A DNA stretch of 64,000 nt, from NCBI RefSeq assembly GCF_040732315.1, contig NZ_CP160388.1:2260494-2324493 (forward strand), given 5' to 3'. Shown here in pieces: positions 38,967-48,362 of the stretch. Source of the DNA: Oryzisolibacter sp. LB2S (GTDB lineage Bacteria > Pseudomonadota > Gammaproteobacteria > Burkholderiales > Burkholderiaceae_C). Made by a program: the position numbers and the translations under genes. Under the pieces are notes generated by a model. It saw nothing but the letters and a program-made list of their open reading frames with translations. It searched no databases and had not been told where the DNA came from. Every line of letters starts with the position of its first letter. The first letter of the stretch is position 1.

Positions 38967-40127
38967 TTACTTGCTGTCGCCGCCCGGCACCTGGCCTTCC
39001 ACGCCCTTCACGTAGAAGTTGATGCCGGTGAGGAATTTGTCGTCGGCCACCACGTCCTGCTCCAGCACGGTCTTGCCCGTGTTGTCCACGATGGGGCCCT
39101 TCCAGATCGCGAAGCTGCCATTTCTCAGGCCGTTTTTCGCCTCATCGACCTTGGCCTTGATGTCGGCGGGCACATCCTCGGCGATGGAGACGATATCGAT
39201 GGCGCCCTCCTTCACGCCCCACCAGCTCTGGCCGGTCTGCCAGGTGCCGTCGAGCACGTCCTTGGTGGCCTTGGTGTAGTAGGGCAGCCAGTTGATCACG
39301 GCCGACGCCAGATGCGCCTTGGGACCATAGGCGGTCATGTCGCTGTCCCAGCCGAAGGCGCGCTTGCCCTTTTCCTGTGCGGTCTTGAGCACGGCGGGCG
39401 AGTCGGTGTTCTGGAACAGCACGTCGGCGCCGCCGTTGATCAGGCTGGTCGCGGCCTCGGTTTCCTTGGGCGGGCTGAACCATTCGTTGACCCAGACTAC
39501 CTTGGTCTTGATCTTGGGGTTCACGCTCTGCGCGCCCAGCGTGAAGCTGTTGAGGTTGCGCAGCACCTCAGGGATGGGCACGGAGCCGACCACGCCCAGC
39601 GTGTTGGTCTTGGTCATGGCGCCGGCGATGATGCCCGCGAGGTAGGCGCCCTCGTAGGTGCGGCTGTCGTAGGTGCGCACGTTGGCGCTGGTCTTGTAGC
39701 CGGTGGCATGCTCGAACTTCACGTCAGGGAACTCGGCGCCGAGCTTCTGCATCACGTCCATGTAGCCGAAGGTGGTGCCGAAGATCAGCTTGTTGCCCTG
39801 GCCGATCATGTCGCGCAGCACGCGCTCGGCGTCTGGGCCCTCGGGCACGCTTTCCACATACGAGGTCTCGATGCGGTCGCCGAACTCGGCCTGCAGCTTC
39901 TGGCGCGCCTGGTCATGCGCATAGGACCAGCCGCCGTCGCCCACCGGGCCGACGTAGGCAAACGCCACCTTCAGCGGCGCGGGCTTGGCCGCGGGCGCTT
40001 CGGCGGGTGCCGGGGCCGATGCGGCCGGTGCCGGCTCCTCCTTCTTGCCGCAGCCCAGCAGGGCCGTGGCGGTGACGGCCGTCAGGGCCGCGAGCTTGAA
40101 CAGGGAACGCTTGTGCAGATCAGTCAT
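38967..40127 (-). CDS. BMP-family ABC transporter substrate-binding lipoprotein (copy 1)
   Basis: 386-residue periplasmic receptor of the BMP/PnrA-like family, which binds purine nucleosides or related compounds. The lipoprotein signal ends in TATALLGCGKKE, followed by a Pro/Ala linker. The core reads LKVAFAYVGPVGDGGWSYAH, with GTTFGYMDVMQ and VKFEHATGYKT. It is a close paralogue of the next gene; both end in a GxNFYVKGVEGQVPG-like tail. Terminator downstream. Last gene of the ABC operon on the minus strand. Confidence 0.92.
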   Translation of the reverse strand: MTDLHKRSLFKLAALTAVTATALLGCGKKEEPAPAASAPAPAEAPAAKPAPLKVAFAYVGPVGDGGWSYAHDQARQKLQAEFGDRIETSYVESVPEGPDAERVLRDMIGQGNKLIFGTTFGYMDVMQKLGAEFPDVKFEHATGYKTSANVRTYDSRTYEGAYLAGIIAGAMTKTNTLGVVGSVPIPEVLRNLNSFTLGAQSVNPKIKTKVVWVNEWFSPPKETEAATSLINGGADVLFQNTDSPAVLKTAQEKGKRAFGWDSDMTAYGPKAHLASAVINWLPYYTKATKDVLDGTWQTGQSWWGVKEGAIDIVSIAEDVPADIKAKVDEAKNGLRNGSFAIWKGPIVDNTGKTVLEQDVVADDKFLTGINFYVKGVEGQVPGGDSK

Positions 40128-40162
40128 GCGGAATCCTTGCGTGGATTGATGGGGAAACACTC

Positions 40163-41314
40163 TCACTTGCCTTCGGTGCCCGGCACCTTGCCTTCGACAC
40201 CGGCGACGTAGAAGTTGATGCCGGTGAGGAACTTCAGGTCGGCCACCTGACCGGCGGCCAGCAGTTCCTTGCCGGTGTTGTCCTTGATGGGCCCGGTCCA
40301 GACGGCGAAGCTGCCATCCTTGAGGCCTGCGCGGGCCTTCTCGACGCGGTCCTTGATGTCCTGCGGCACATCGTCGGCGATTTTCTTGAGGTCGATGGCA
40401 CCCTCCTTCACGCCCCACCAGAACGAGCCGCTCTGCCATTGGCCGGCCAGCGTGTCCTCGACCACCTTGGTGTAGTACGGCGTCCAATCCACCACGGCCG
40501 AGCCCAGGTGGGCCTTGGGCGCGAAGGCGCTCATGTCGCCATCCTTGCCGAAGGCGCGCGCGCCGCGCTCCTCGGCCGTCTTGAGCACCGAGGGCGAATT
40601 GGTGTTCTGGTACATCACGTCCACGCCGCCGTTGATCAGGGTGCTGGCGGCCTCGGCCTCCTTCGGGGGGCTGAACCATTCGTTGACCCAGACCACCTTG
40701 GCCTTGATGGACGGATCGACGCTCTGCGCGCCCAGCACAAAGCTGTTGATGTTGCGCACCACCTCGGGAATGGGCACCGAGGCCACGATGCCCACGGTCT
40801 TGGTCTTGCTCATGCCGCCGGCCACGATGCCAGCCAGGTACGCGCCCTCGAAGGTCTTGGTGTCGTAGGTGGCCACGTTGTCGGCCTGCTTGTAGCCGGT
40901 GGCATGCTCGAACTTCACGTCCTTCAGATCCGCCGCCACCTTCTGCACGAACTCCTGGTAGCCAAAGCTCGTGGCAAAGATCAGTTTGTTGCCCTGGCCC
41001 GCCATGTCGCGCATGACGCGCTCGGCGTCGGCGCTCTCGGGCACGCTCTCGACGAAGGAGGTCTCGACCTTGTCGCCGAACTTCTCCTGGATGGCCTTGC
41101 GCCCCAGCTCATGCTGGAAGGTCCAGCCGCCATCGCCGATGGGGCTCACATACATGAAGGCGATCTTGAGCTTGTCGGCCGCTGGCGCAGCGGCCGGCGC
41201 CGGGGCAGCGGCGGGTGCGGCCTCCTCCTTCTTGCCGCAGCCGGCCAGGACTGCAAGGGTGACGGCAGACAGGGCCGCGGTTTTGAGCAGGGTGCGTTTG
41301 TTCAAGGTGTTCAT
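40163..41314 (-). CDS. BMP-family ABC transporter substrate-binding lipoprotein (copy 2)
   Basis: 383-residue paralogue of the neighbouring receptor. The lipoprotein signal ends VTLAVLAGCGKKE, with an Ala/Pro linker and the core IAFMYVSPIGDGGWTFQHEL. Most of the domain aligns with copy 1 without gaps, for example WVNEWFSPPKE in both, indicating tandem duplication. The start ATG is 18 nt after the permease stop, so it is the first receptor translated from the importer message. Two receptors with one transporter suggest different purine ligands. Confidence 0.92.
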   Translation of the reverse strand: MNTLNKRTLLKTAALSAVTLAVLAGCGKKEEAAPAAAPAPAAAPAADKLKIAFMYVSPIGDGGWTFQHELGRKAIQEKFGDKVETSFVESVPESADAERVMRDMAGQGNKLIFATSFGYQEFVQKVAADLKDVKFEHATGYKQADNVATYDTKTFEGAYLAGIVAGGMSKTKTVGIVASVPIPEVVRNINSFVLGAQSVDPSIKAKVVWVNEWFSPPKEAEAASTLINGGVDVMYQNTNSPSVLKTAEERGARAFGKDGDMSAFAPKAHLGSAVVDWTPYYTKVVEDTLAGQWQSGSFWWGVKEGAIDLKKIADDVPQDIKDRVEKARAGLKDGSFAVWTGPIKDNTGKELLAAGQVADLKFLTGINFYVAGVEGKVPGTEGK

Positions 41315-41331
41315 GGCAAGGTTTGAAAAAG

Positions 41332-42252
41332 TCAGCTTCCCGGAAAAAAGGGTTTGCCCAGCGAGGCCGGCATGTTGACACGGATCCAGGTCGGATTGCG
41401 CGAGATCAAGACCAGCACCACGATGGTGGCCAGGTAGGGCAGCATGGACAGCAGCTGGCTGGCCACATGCACGCCGGAGGCCTGCAGGTGGAACTGCAGC
41501 ATGGTCACACCGCCAAACAGATAGGCGCCCAGCAGCACGCGCGCGGGCCGCCAGGTGGCAAAGGTGGTCAGTGCCAGCGCAATCCAGCCGCGCCCGGCCA
41601 CCATGCCCTCCACCCACAGCGGCGTGTAGACGGTGGAGATGTAGGCCCCCGCCAGGCCACACAACGCCCCGCCGGCGGCGACGGCCAGCAGGCGGATGCG
41701 CCGCACCGGGTAGCCCAGCGCATGGGCCGACTGGGGCGACTCGCCCACCGAGCGCAGCACCAGGCCGGCACGCGTGCGGTACAGAAACCACATGAGCAGC
41801 ACGACCAGCAGCATGGTCAGATAGACCAGCGGATGCAGGCGAAACAGCGCCGGCCCCAGCACGGGCAGATCACCCAGCACGGGCCAGGAAAACTTGGGCG
41901 TGTCCGGCAGCCTGGCCTGCACATAGTTGATGCCCGCGAAGGCCGAAAACCCCACACCGAACAGCGACAGCGCCAGCCCCGTGGCGTACTGGTTGGTGTT
42001 GAGCCAGATCACCAGCCAGCCGAACAGCACCGCCAGCAGCGCGCCCGCTGCCATGCCGGCGAGCAGGCCCAGAGCAAAGCTGCCCGTGTGCACCACGGTG
42101 GCAAAGCCGGCAATGGCCGCGCACAGCATCATGCCCTCGGCGCCGAGATTGACGATGCCGGCCTTCTCGTTGATCAAGAGGCCCAGCGCCGCAATCGCCA
42201 GCACGGTGCCCGCGCTCAGCGTGCTGCCCAGCAGCAATGCGTACGACTCCAT
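41332..42252 (-). CDS. ABC transporter permease (BMP/nucleoside type, YufQ-like)
   Basis: 306-residue inner-membrane permease of the branched-chain/nucleoside type (BPD_transp_2). Predicted helices fill the chain; the loop IAALGLLINEKAGIVNLGAE and the cytoplasmic VGESPQSAHALGYPVRRIRL are characteristic of NupQ/YufQ. Its ATG shares a base with the stop of the other permease (TGATG). It forms a heterodimer with the next gene's product. Confidence 0.92.
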   Translation of the reverse strand: MESYALLLGSTLSAGTVLAIAALGLLINEKAGIVNLGAEGMMLCAAIAGFATVVHTGSFALGLLAGMAAGALLAVLFGWLVIWLNTNQYATGLALSLFGVGFSAFAGINYVQARLPDTPKFSWPVLGDLPVLGPALFRLHPLVYLTMLLVVLLMWFLYRTRAGLVLRSVGESPQSAHALGYPVRRIRLLAVAAGGALCGLAGAYISTVYTPLWVEGMVAGRGWIALALTTFATWRPARVLLGAYLFGGVTMLQFHLQASGVHVASQLLSMLPYLATIVVLVLISRNPTWIRVNMPASLGKPFFPGS

Positions 42253-43325
42253 CAGCGCGCCCCTCCCTTCGCGCCCACCCAGCGCACGCGGTAGGCAATC
42301 AGCGTGTCACAGGCCAGCAGCGTGAACAGCAGCAGGCCCTGGAACACGCCGGTCAATGACTTCGGCAGGCCCAGGCGCGACTGCGCAAGCTCCCCCCCGA
42401 TATAGAACATGCTCATGAGCAGCGCCGAGAACACCATGCCCACCGGGTGCAGGCGGCCGACGAAGGCCACGATGATGGCGGCAAAGCCATAGCCCGCCGG
42501 CACATAGGGCGTGAGCTGGCCAATCGGCCCGGCCACCTCGAGCGCCCCCGCCAGGCCCGCCGTTGCGCCAGAGATCAACAGCGCCGTCCACAGCGCGCGG
42601 CGCGAGGAAAAGCCCGCATAGCGCGCCGCTGAGGGCGCGAGGCCTCCCACCTGCAGCGCAAAACCGGCGCGCGTGCGAAACAGGAACACCCACAGCAGCA
42701 GCACGCCCACGAGGGCCAGCGCGGCACCGATGGTCACGCGCGAGCCGGCGAACAGCCGGGGCATTTGCGTGACGCGCTCGAACATGCGCGTCTGCGGGAA
42801 GTTGTAGCCCATGGGGTCCTTCCACGGGCCATATACCAGGTAGCCCAGGAACAGGATGGCCACATAGACCAGCATCAGGCTGACCAGGATCTCGTTGGCG
42901 TTGAAGCGGTCGCGCAGCAGCGCCGTGATGCCCGCCCAGACCATGCCGCCGACCATGCCCGCGGCCAGGATGGCCGGCACGATCCACGGCCCCGTGCCCT
43001 TGTCCGCCAGCAGGGCGATGCCCCCGGCGGCGACGGCGCCGATCACGAACTGCCCCTCGGCGCCGATGTTCCAGACGTTGGAGCGAAAGCACACCGCAAG
43101 CCCCAGCGCGATGAGCAAGAGCGGCGTGGCCTTGAGCGCCAGCTCGCCGAGCGCATAGGGCGACTTGATGGGCTCCCAGAAGAACACCTGCAGCGCACGC
43201 ACCGGATCCTTGCCCAGCGCCGCGAACAGCGCCACGCCGATCAGCACGGTGATCGCCAGCGCGAGCACGGGCGAGCCATAGGCCCACAGACGCGAGGCCT
43301 GGGGCCGCATCTCAAGCTTGAGCAT
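42252..43325 (-). CDS. ABC transporter permease (BMP/nucleoside type, YufP-like)
   Basis: 357-residue permease, the larger partner. Characteristic segments are CFRSNVWNIGAEGQFVIGAV, FNANEILVSLMLVYVAILFL and GFAAIIVAFVGRLHPVGMVF. About ten membrane helices. It overlaps the ATPase gene by 14 nt. Family relatives import purine nucleosides, guanosine or other purines. Confidence 0.92.
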   Translation of the reverse strand: MLKLEMRPQASRLWAYGSPVLALAITVLIGVALFAALGKDPVRALQVFFWEPIKSPYALGELALKATPLLLIALGLAVCFRSNVWNIGAEGQFVIGAVAAGGIALLADKGTGPWIVPAILAAGMVGGMVWAGITALLRDRFNANEILVSLMLVYVAILFLGYLVYGPWKDPMGYNFPQTRMFERVTQMPRLFAGSRVTIGAALALVGVLLLWVFLFRTRAGFALQVGGLAPSAARYAGFSSRRALWTALLISGATAGLAGALEVAGPIGQLTPYVPAGYGFAAIIVAFVGRLHPVGMVFSALLMSMFYIGGELAQSRLGLPKSLTGVFQGLLLFTLLACDTLIAYRVRWVGAKGGAR

Positions 43326-44919
43326 GCTCGCCCTCCCCGCCCGCAGCGTCTGCAGCGCCCGCAAGATGGGCCTGCACCTCGGCATGCCACAGCCCGCTCA
43401 TCCATTCGCCTATGCGCGCCACCGTCGCCTCGGCGCGCGGCACGCTGGGCGACAGCCGCCCCTTGGCCAGCACATGCAGCCGGTCACATATCTCAAACAA
43501 TTCGTCCAGCTCCTCACTGACCACGAGCACGGCGCAGCCCTGGTCGCGCAGCCGCAATATCTCGCCGCGAATCTGCGCCGCCGCACCCACGTCCACGCCC
43601 CAGGTAGGTTGCGAGACGATGAGCACCTTGGGGCCGGCCTCGATCTCGCGTCCCACGATGAATTTCTGCAGGTTGCCACCCGACAGTGACTGGGCCGCAG
43701 CGTCGGGCCCGCCCGCCTTGACCTGGTAGCGCGCAATGATGCCGCGCGCCTGCTCCTCGAGCCGCCCCATGCGCAGCCAGCCGCCCACGCCCACGGCATC
43801 GCCGCGCGTGAGCAGCAGGTTGTGCGCCAGGCTCATGCTGGGCACGGCGCCGCGGCCCAGCCGCTCCTCTGGCACGAAGTGCAGACCCAGGGCGCGCCTG
43901 CGCCGGGGGCTCAGGCGCGCCGCCTTCCTGCCGGCCAGCAGCACCATGTCGGGCGCGGCGCGCAGGTCCTCGCCCGACAGCGCCTGCAGCAGCTCCTTCT
44001 GCCCGTTGCCGGAGATGCCGGCAATGCCCACCACCTCGCCCGCGCGCACCACGAGGTCGATGGCGACCAAGGGCACGCCAAATGGGTCGGCGGCGGGCAG
44101 GCTCAGGCCCTGGGCGCGCAGCACCACCTCGCCCGCGCTGCCCGAGCGGTGCGCGAGCTGCGGCGGCTCGGCGCCAATCATCAGGCGCGAGAGCGAGGCA
44201 TTGGACTCCTGCGATGGATCGCACACGCCCGTGACCTTGCCGCCGCGCATCACGGTGCAGGCCGTGCACAGGGCGCGAATCTCATGCAGCTTGTGGCTGA
44301 TGTAGAGGATGGAGCAGCCCTCGCTGGCCAGCCTGCGCAGCACCACAAACAGCTTGTCCACGGCCTGCGGCGTGAGCACCGAGGTGGGCTCGTCAAGGAT
44401 CAGCAGCTTTGGCTGGGTGAGCAGCGCACGGATGATCTCCACGCGCTGCATCTCGCCCACCGAGAGCGTGTGCACGGGACGCTCGGGGTCGATGTCCAGG
44501 CCGTACTCGGCCGCCGTGGCGCTGACGCGCCGCGCCACCTCGGCCAGCGGCAGGCTCCTGTCCTGGCCCAGCCAGACGTTCTCGGCCACGGTGAGCGTGT
44601 CGAACAGGCTGAAATGCTGGAACACCATGGCAATGCCGAGCTGGCGCGCCTCCTGCGGGTTCCTGATCTGCACGGGCCGGCCGTCGAACAGCATCTGCCC
44701 GGCATCGGGCTTGACGGCGCCGTAGATGATCTTCATCAGCGTGGACTTGCCCGCCCCGTTCTCGCCGAGCACCGCATGCACCCCTCCCGCCTGCACCGTG
44801 AGCGACACGCCGTCATTGGCCACCACGGCCGGATATTTCTTGGTGATACCCGTCAGCTGCAGCCGCGGCGCAGATGGCGCTGCCGCGGGGGCCGAGGCGG
44901 GGTGGGCGGAAGGGGGCAT
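43312..44919 (-). CDS. ABC transporter ATP-binding protein (BMP/nucleoside type, YufO-like)
   Basis: 535-residue fused ATPase with two ABC domains, as in sugar and nucleoside importers. Domain 1 has Walker A GENGAGKST, signature TLSVGEMQRVEI and Walker B LLILDEPTSVLTP. Domain 2 has a degenerate Walker A region GISGNGQKELLQALSG, signature SLSGGNLQKFIVGRE and SQPTWGVDVGAA. The ATG at 44919 is chosen after a Pro/Ala-rich start. First gene of the importer operon; the 185 nt upstream holds part of a dispersed repeat. Confidence 0.93.
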   Translation of the reverse strand: MPPSAHPASAPAAAPSAPRLQLTGITKKYPAVVANDGVSLTVQAGGVHAVLGENGAGKSTLMKIIYGAVKPDAGQMLFDGRPVQIRNPQEARQLGIAMVFQHFSLFDTLTVAENVWLGQDRSLPLAEVARRVSATAAEYGLDIDPERPVHTLSVGEMQRVEIIRALLTQPKLLILDEPTSVLTPQAVDKLFVVLRRLASEGCSILYISHKLHEIRALCTACTVMRGGKVTGVCDPSQESNASLSRLMIGAEPPQLAHRSGSAGEVVLRAQGLSLPAADPFGVPLVAIDLVVRAGEVVGIAGISGNGQKELLQALSGEDLRAAPDMVLLAGRKAARLSPRRRRALGLHFVPEERLGRGAVPSMSLAHNLLLTRGDAVGVGGWLRMGRLEEQARGIIARYQVKAGGPDAAAQSLSGGNLQKFIVGREIEAGPKVLIVSQPTWGVDVGAAAQIRGEILRLRDQGCAVLVVSEELDELFEICDRLHVLAKGRLSPSVPRAEATVARIGEWMSGLWHAEVQAHLAGAADAAGGEGEHAQA

Positions 44920-44988
44920 GGGGCGTTCGTGTCCTGGTTCTCGGTTTTGGTGCACTGCACCAAACCCGTGCACAGCACCACTGCGCAC

Positions 44989-45015
44989 GCGTTGGAAGCT
45001 ACCGTATTGATAGTA
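44989..45015 (-). repeat. Partial dispersed repeat upstream of the ABC operon
   Basis: GTTGGAAGCTACCGTATTGA then TAGTAT. It matches the outer end of the copy at 63031 (GAAGCTATTAAATTGATAGT) but lacks the palindromic core. The rest of 44920-45104 shows nothing else I can support. Confidence 0.5.
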
Positions 45016-45104
45016 TCTCAGGATAAGTGCAGTCCGATGCGCAGGTCAACATCTCACGCCACAACGCCCGCCCTCGGCGCCGTGCCGCGATTGCATTGCC
45101 GCCC

Positions 45105-47228
45105 TCACGCCATGGAGTGCGCGTCCCCCACATGCACGCGGTTGCCCCCCGCGCGCTGCGCCTCGTAGCAGGCCAGGTCTGCCGCATGCAGCACGGCCGC
45201 CGCATCGCGCAGACCCGGGACCAGCGACACGAGGCCAATGCTCAGGCCCAACCCATAGCTGCGCCCCTGGTATGCGGGCTCCCACGCCTGCACCGCCACA
45301 CGCAGACGCTCGGCCACCATCCGGCCGCGCTCCACGCTGCTGCCGGGCAACAGCACGGCGAACTCGTCACCCCCCATGCGTGCCGCCCAGCCGCTGCTGC
45401 GCGCCTCGGCCTCAAGCAGGCTCGCAAGGCGACGCAGCACATCGTTGGCCATGGCCCGGCCCGCCAGATCGTCGACCACGGTGAAATGATCGAGATCGAG
45501 GAACAGCAGCACACCGCTGCCCTCCTGAGCATCACCCTTGGGTTGCCATTCACGCTCCGCGCGCTCGGCCAGCAACACCTGCAGGCGGTGCTCCATCTCC
45601 GTGTGATTGAGCAACTGCGTCAGGCTGTCGTGGGTGCGCTCCCATGCCTGCTGCGCCCGTGCCTCGCGCTCGGCCGTGCCATCTTCGAGCGTCCAGACCA
45701 CACCGCGCGCAGGTTCGCCCGGCTGCACGAGATGCCCTCTCACCCGCACCCACAGTGCGCCACCATCCTTGCACAACAGGGGCAGCTCGCCATCGAAACC
45801 TCCATGCGCGGCGAACGCATCGTGCACCTGCTGCGCCATGTCCACGCCTTGCTCATGGGGCGCCAGCAACGCCACCAGACTGCGCCCCTGCAGTTCCTGC
45901 GGTGAATAGCCCAGCAGGCGGCAGACCTGCTGGCTCACGACCTCCACCTGCTCGGCACGGGTGACCGCGATGCCCAGGGGAACATGATCGAGGACGGACT
46001 GCAGTTGCCGCAGCAATGTCTCCGTGCCACGCTGGAGCCTGTGCCGCCCCTCCAGCAAGCGGGAGAGCAGCTGCACGACATCATCGACCTCCCCACGCGC
46101 ACGAGGCCATGACTCCACGCCGGTCACCTGCGTCGGCGATGGCCCGGTCTGGGCACGAAGCCATGGCTTCGGTTCGTCCTGCTCAAGCACGGACCTGGCG
46201 CGCAGACGCAGCAGCGTCAGCGGCCGCGCGAGCCAGAGCATGGCGGCCAGCGTGAGCGCGCACACCATGGCCGTGACCCCTGCCACCAGCCCCCAGGCAC
46301 GGTGCTGCGCCCCCTGCAGCGGTTCGAGCATGGCATGCGCGTCGCTCACACGGGCCACCATCCAGCGCGGCATGGGCACGCTCGCGAGACTGATGACGCG
46401 CTCGCCCAGCACCTGCGTGCCGCCCCCGCCCGAGTGGGATTGATTCACGTCGAGCCAGCGGGCATAGGCCTCGGCCAGCCCGGGCTCCTCGCTGATCTGA
46501 CCGAGCACGCGCTCCAGACTCGGGTGCGAGAGGATCACCCCGTCGCGCGTAAAGACGACCAGGCGTGACTCGCTGCGCGCCGGCAGGGCCAGCGAGTGCG
46601 GCAGCAAACCTTGCGACTGCAGCCTCAGCACACCGGATACCGCCCCTATCACCCGGCCCTCGCCCCGCAGCAATGGCATGGTGAACATCACGCGCGCGTC
46701 CGCATCGGAGGTGCCGATGACCCCCGAAACCTGCGGCTTGCCATCGAGCAGGGTGCGCACCAGAAACTCGCGCTCGACGGGGTCGAGCTCGGACGCCTTG
46801 GCAAGCCGGCCATAGCGCAGATTCACGCTCAAGGTGCCGTCCTTGCGCGCCACCTGGATGGCGTCAAAGAAGCGCACCGCGGGCAAGCCCTGTTGCAGCA
46901 GCCACTCGAGCCAGGCCGGAGAATCCAGGATCTCGGGCGTGATGCCTTCGGCAACCGTGGACAGGACCTTCTGGCTCTGTTCGATCTTGCTCGCCAGCAG
47001 GCGCGCCACCAGTTCGACCTCGTCGTTCTGCTGGCTCACGAGGCGGTCCATGGCCTCCCGGCCCATGGCGTGCGACACCCACCAGGCGGCCAGCGCACCC
47101 GACAGGGCAATCGCCAGTACCGGCACCAGGAGCAGCTTGCGCACCAGGGGGCCCGGCAACCAGCCGCCACCACTCGTCTCGTCGGCCTCGGGGCCCCAGG
47201 GCCCGCCCTCGTGTGCGCGATGCGTCAT
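45105..47228 (-). CDS. Membrane diguanylate cyclase (Cache - PAS - GGDEF)
   Basis: 707-residue sensor protein. One membrane helix near residues 28-50 (KLLLVPVLAIALSGALAAWW) leads to a periplasmic Cache-type sensing domain of about 260 residues. A second helix follows near 316-345, then a PAS domain (LDHVPLGIAVTRAEQVEVVS) and a C-terminal GGDEF domain with an intact ARMGGDEFAVLLPG motif at residues 617-630. The catalytic site predicts c-di-GMP synthesis. The RxxD inhibitory site normally 5 residues upstream is absent (RSSGWAARM). No EAL domain. The signal sensed is unknown. Confidence 0.9.
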   Translation of the reverse strand: MTHRAHEGGPWGPEADETSGGGWLPGPLVRKLLLVPVLAIALSGALAAWWVSHAMGREAMDRLVSQQNDEVELVARLLASKIEQSQKVLSTVAEGITPEILDSPAWLEWLLQQGLPAVRFFDAIQVARKDGTLSVNLRYGRLAKASELDPVEREFLVRTLLDGKPQVSGVIGTSDADARVMFTMPLLRGEGRVIGAVSGVLRLQSQGLLPHSLALPARSESRLVVFTRDGVILSHPSLERVLGQISEEPGLAEAYARWLDVNQSHSGGGGTQVLGERVISLASVPMPRWMVARVSDAHAMLEPLQGAQHRAWGLVAGVTAMVCALTLAAMLWLARPLTLLRLRARSVLEQDEPKPWLRAQTGPSPTQVTGVESWPRARGEVDDVVQLLSRLLEGRHRLQRGTETLLRQLQSVLDHVPLGIAVTRAEQVEVVSQQVCRLLGYSPQELQGRSLVALLAPHEQGVDMAQQVHDAFAAHGGFDGELPLLCKDGGALWVRVRGHLVQPGEPARGVVWTLEDGTAEREARAQQAWERTHDSLTQLLNHTEMEHRLQVLLAERAEREWQPKGDAQEGSGVLLFLDLDHFTVVDDLAGRAMANDVLRRLASLLEAEARSSGWAARMGGDEFAVLLPGSSVERGRMVAERLRVAVQAWEPAYQGRSYGLGLSIGLVSLVPGLRDAAAVLHAADLACYEAQRAGGNRVHVGDAHSMA

Positions 47229-47508
47229 GGCCGCCCCGTCACGGAAGCATCAAATGAACAAGGGAGGGGGCGGCGCATGGCGAAGGACTCGGACAAGGGA
47301 TGTCCGAGCCAATATACGCAGCGCCTTCACGCCCGGCCCTGGGTGGAACCCTGTGGCACGCTCAGGAAAACCCTAGCAAACGCGCCATGCAGGCCCAGCC
47401 GCTGACAAATACGCGCAAAAGCGCGGTATTCGCCTGCGTTGGACGCACTTTCTTACAAGATGAGCCCGCTTGCGCGTCGCAGCCCGCGCCTGTCGCCCCG
47501 TGCCACCC
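47229..47508. other. Intergenic region, diguanylate cyclase to Crp/Fnr gene
   Basis: 280 nt without a supported gene. It holds a small dyad TACGCGC-AAAA-GCGCGGTA at 47411-47428 with no T-run, and the promoter region for the diguanylate cyclase that cannot be assigned precisely. Confidence 0.4.
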
Positions 47509-48132
47509 CTACACCCCAGCGACCATCTGCAGCGCGCGCGGCTGCGGCAGGCTCAGCACGTTGCCGGTACCGGCGATGAGGCCATGCTCACGCAGATGGC
47601 GCAGCACGCGCGACAGGGTTTCCGGCGCGATGCCCAGTTGGGCCGCGATCAGGCGCTTGCGCTGGTGCAGCGTCACGCGCAGCCCGCCGTCCTCGCCGTT
47701 GTGCGCATGGCGCAGCAGCCATTGCGCGCAGCGCGCCTCGGCATCCTGCGCCAGGCGGCTGACGGCCAGCTCGGTCTGCTGGCAGTAACCCGTGGCCATG
47801 TCGCGCAGCAATGCCTGCGCCGCGGCGGGCAGGCTATCGAAGCCACGCTTGAATTCCTCGACCGGCATGCGACGCAGATGCACGCGCGTGTCGGCCACCA
47901 TGTCCACGGGACAGGGTTGGTCGAGCAGTGCCGTCGCGGCGTCCAGCCAGAACGGCCCGTTGACAACGCCCAGCTGATGACGCATCACGCCCTCCTCCCG
48001 CACGCCCAGGAGCACGCGGCCGCTGTCCAAGTACAGCACGGAGGCGGGTTGCTGGTGGCGTTCACGCAGCACCTCGCCGGCGGCGGCCACCTCGATCTGG
48101 ACGGACTGGTCGGAGGAAGGAGTCGGGAACAT
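47509..48132 (-). CDS. Crp/Fnr-family transcriptional regulator
   Basis: 207-residue regulator with a cyclic-nucleotide-binding-type sensor domain and a C-terminal winged helix. The recognition region is KRLIAAQLGIAPETLSRVLR, with the E-x-x-SR pattern of FNR/DNR proteins that read TTGAT half-sites. N-terminal iron-sulfur cysteines of FNR are absent, so it is not a classical oxygen-sensing FNR; DNR-type NO sensing or another signal is possible. The ATG at 48132 is chosen. A near-perfect FNR box lies 35-48 nt upstream, suggesting autoregulation. Confidence 0.87.
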   Translation of the reverse strand: MFPTPSSDQSVQIEVAAAGEVLRERHQQPASVLYLDSGRVLLGVREEGVMRHQLGVVNGPFWLDAATALLDQPCPVDMVADTRVHLRRMPVEEFKRGFDSLPAAAQALLRDMATGYCQQTELAVSRLAQDAEARCAQWLLRHAHNGEDGGLRVTLHQRKRLIAAQLGIAPETLSRVLRHLREHGLIAGTGNVLSLPQPRALQMVAGV

Positions 48133-48166
48133 GGCACCACTGTGCCGGGTGTGCGCGGCGCCCGCT

Positions 48167-48180
48167 TTGAGGGATATCAA
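48167..48180 (-). promoter_or_regulatory. FNR/DNR-type box upstream of the Crp/Fnr gene
   Basis: TTGAG-GGAT-ATCAA, one mismatch from TTGAT-N4-ATCAA. It lies between the divergent regulator and porin genes and could serve either. Confidence 0.5.
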
Positions 48181-48362
48181 ACCTGCGCCACTACACGTTT
48201 ACTGACATGGATGCAACAAACGTCCTTGAAATATTACAAAAACGCTGGGCAAGACTCTGTTTCATCTATGCAGGACATGCAAACTGCCGGATGATGGTTT
48301 GGTGTGCAGTAATTGCATACAAAACACCCCTCACCCTCCCCTCCCAAGAAGAAGGATTGCTC

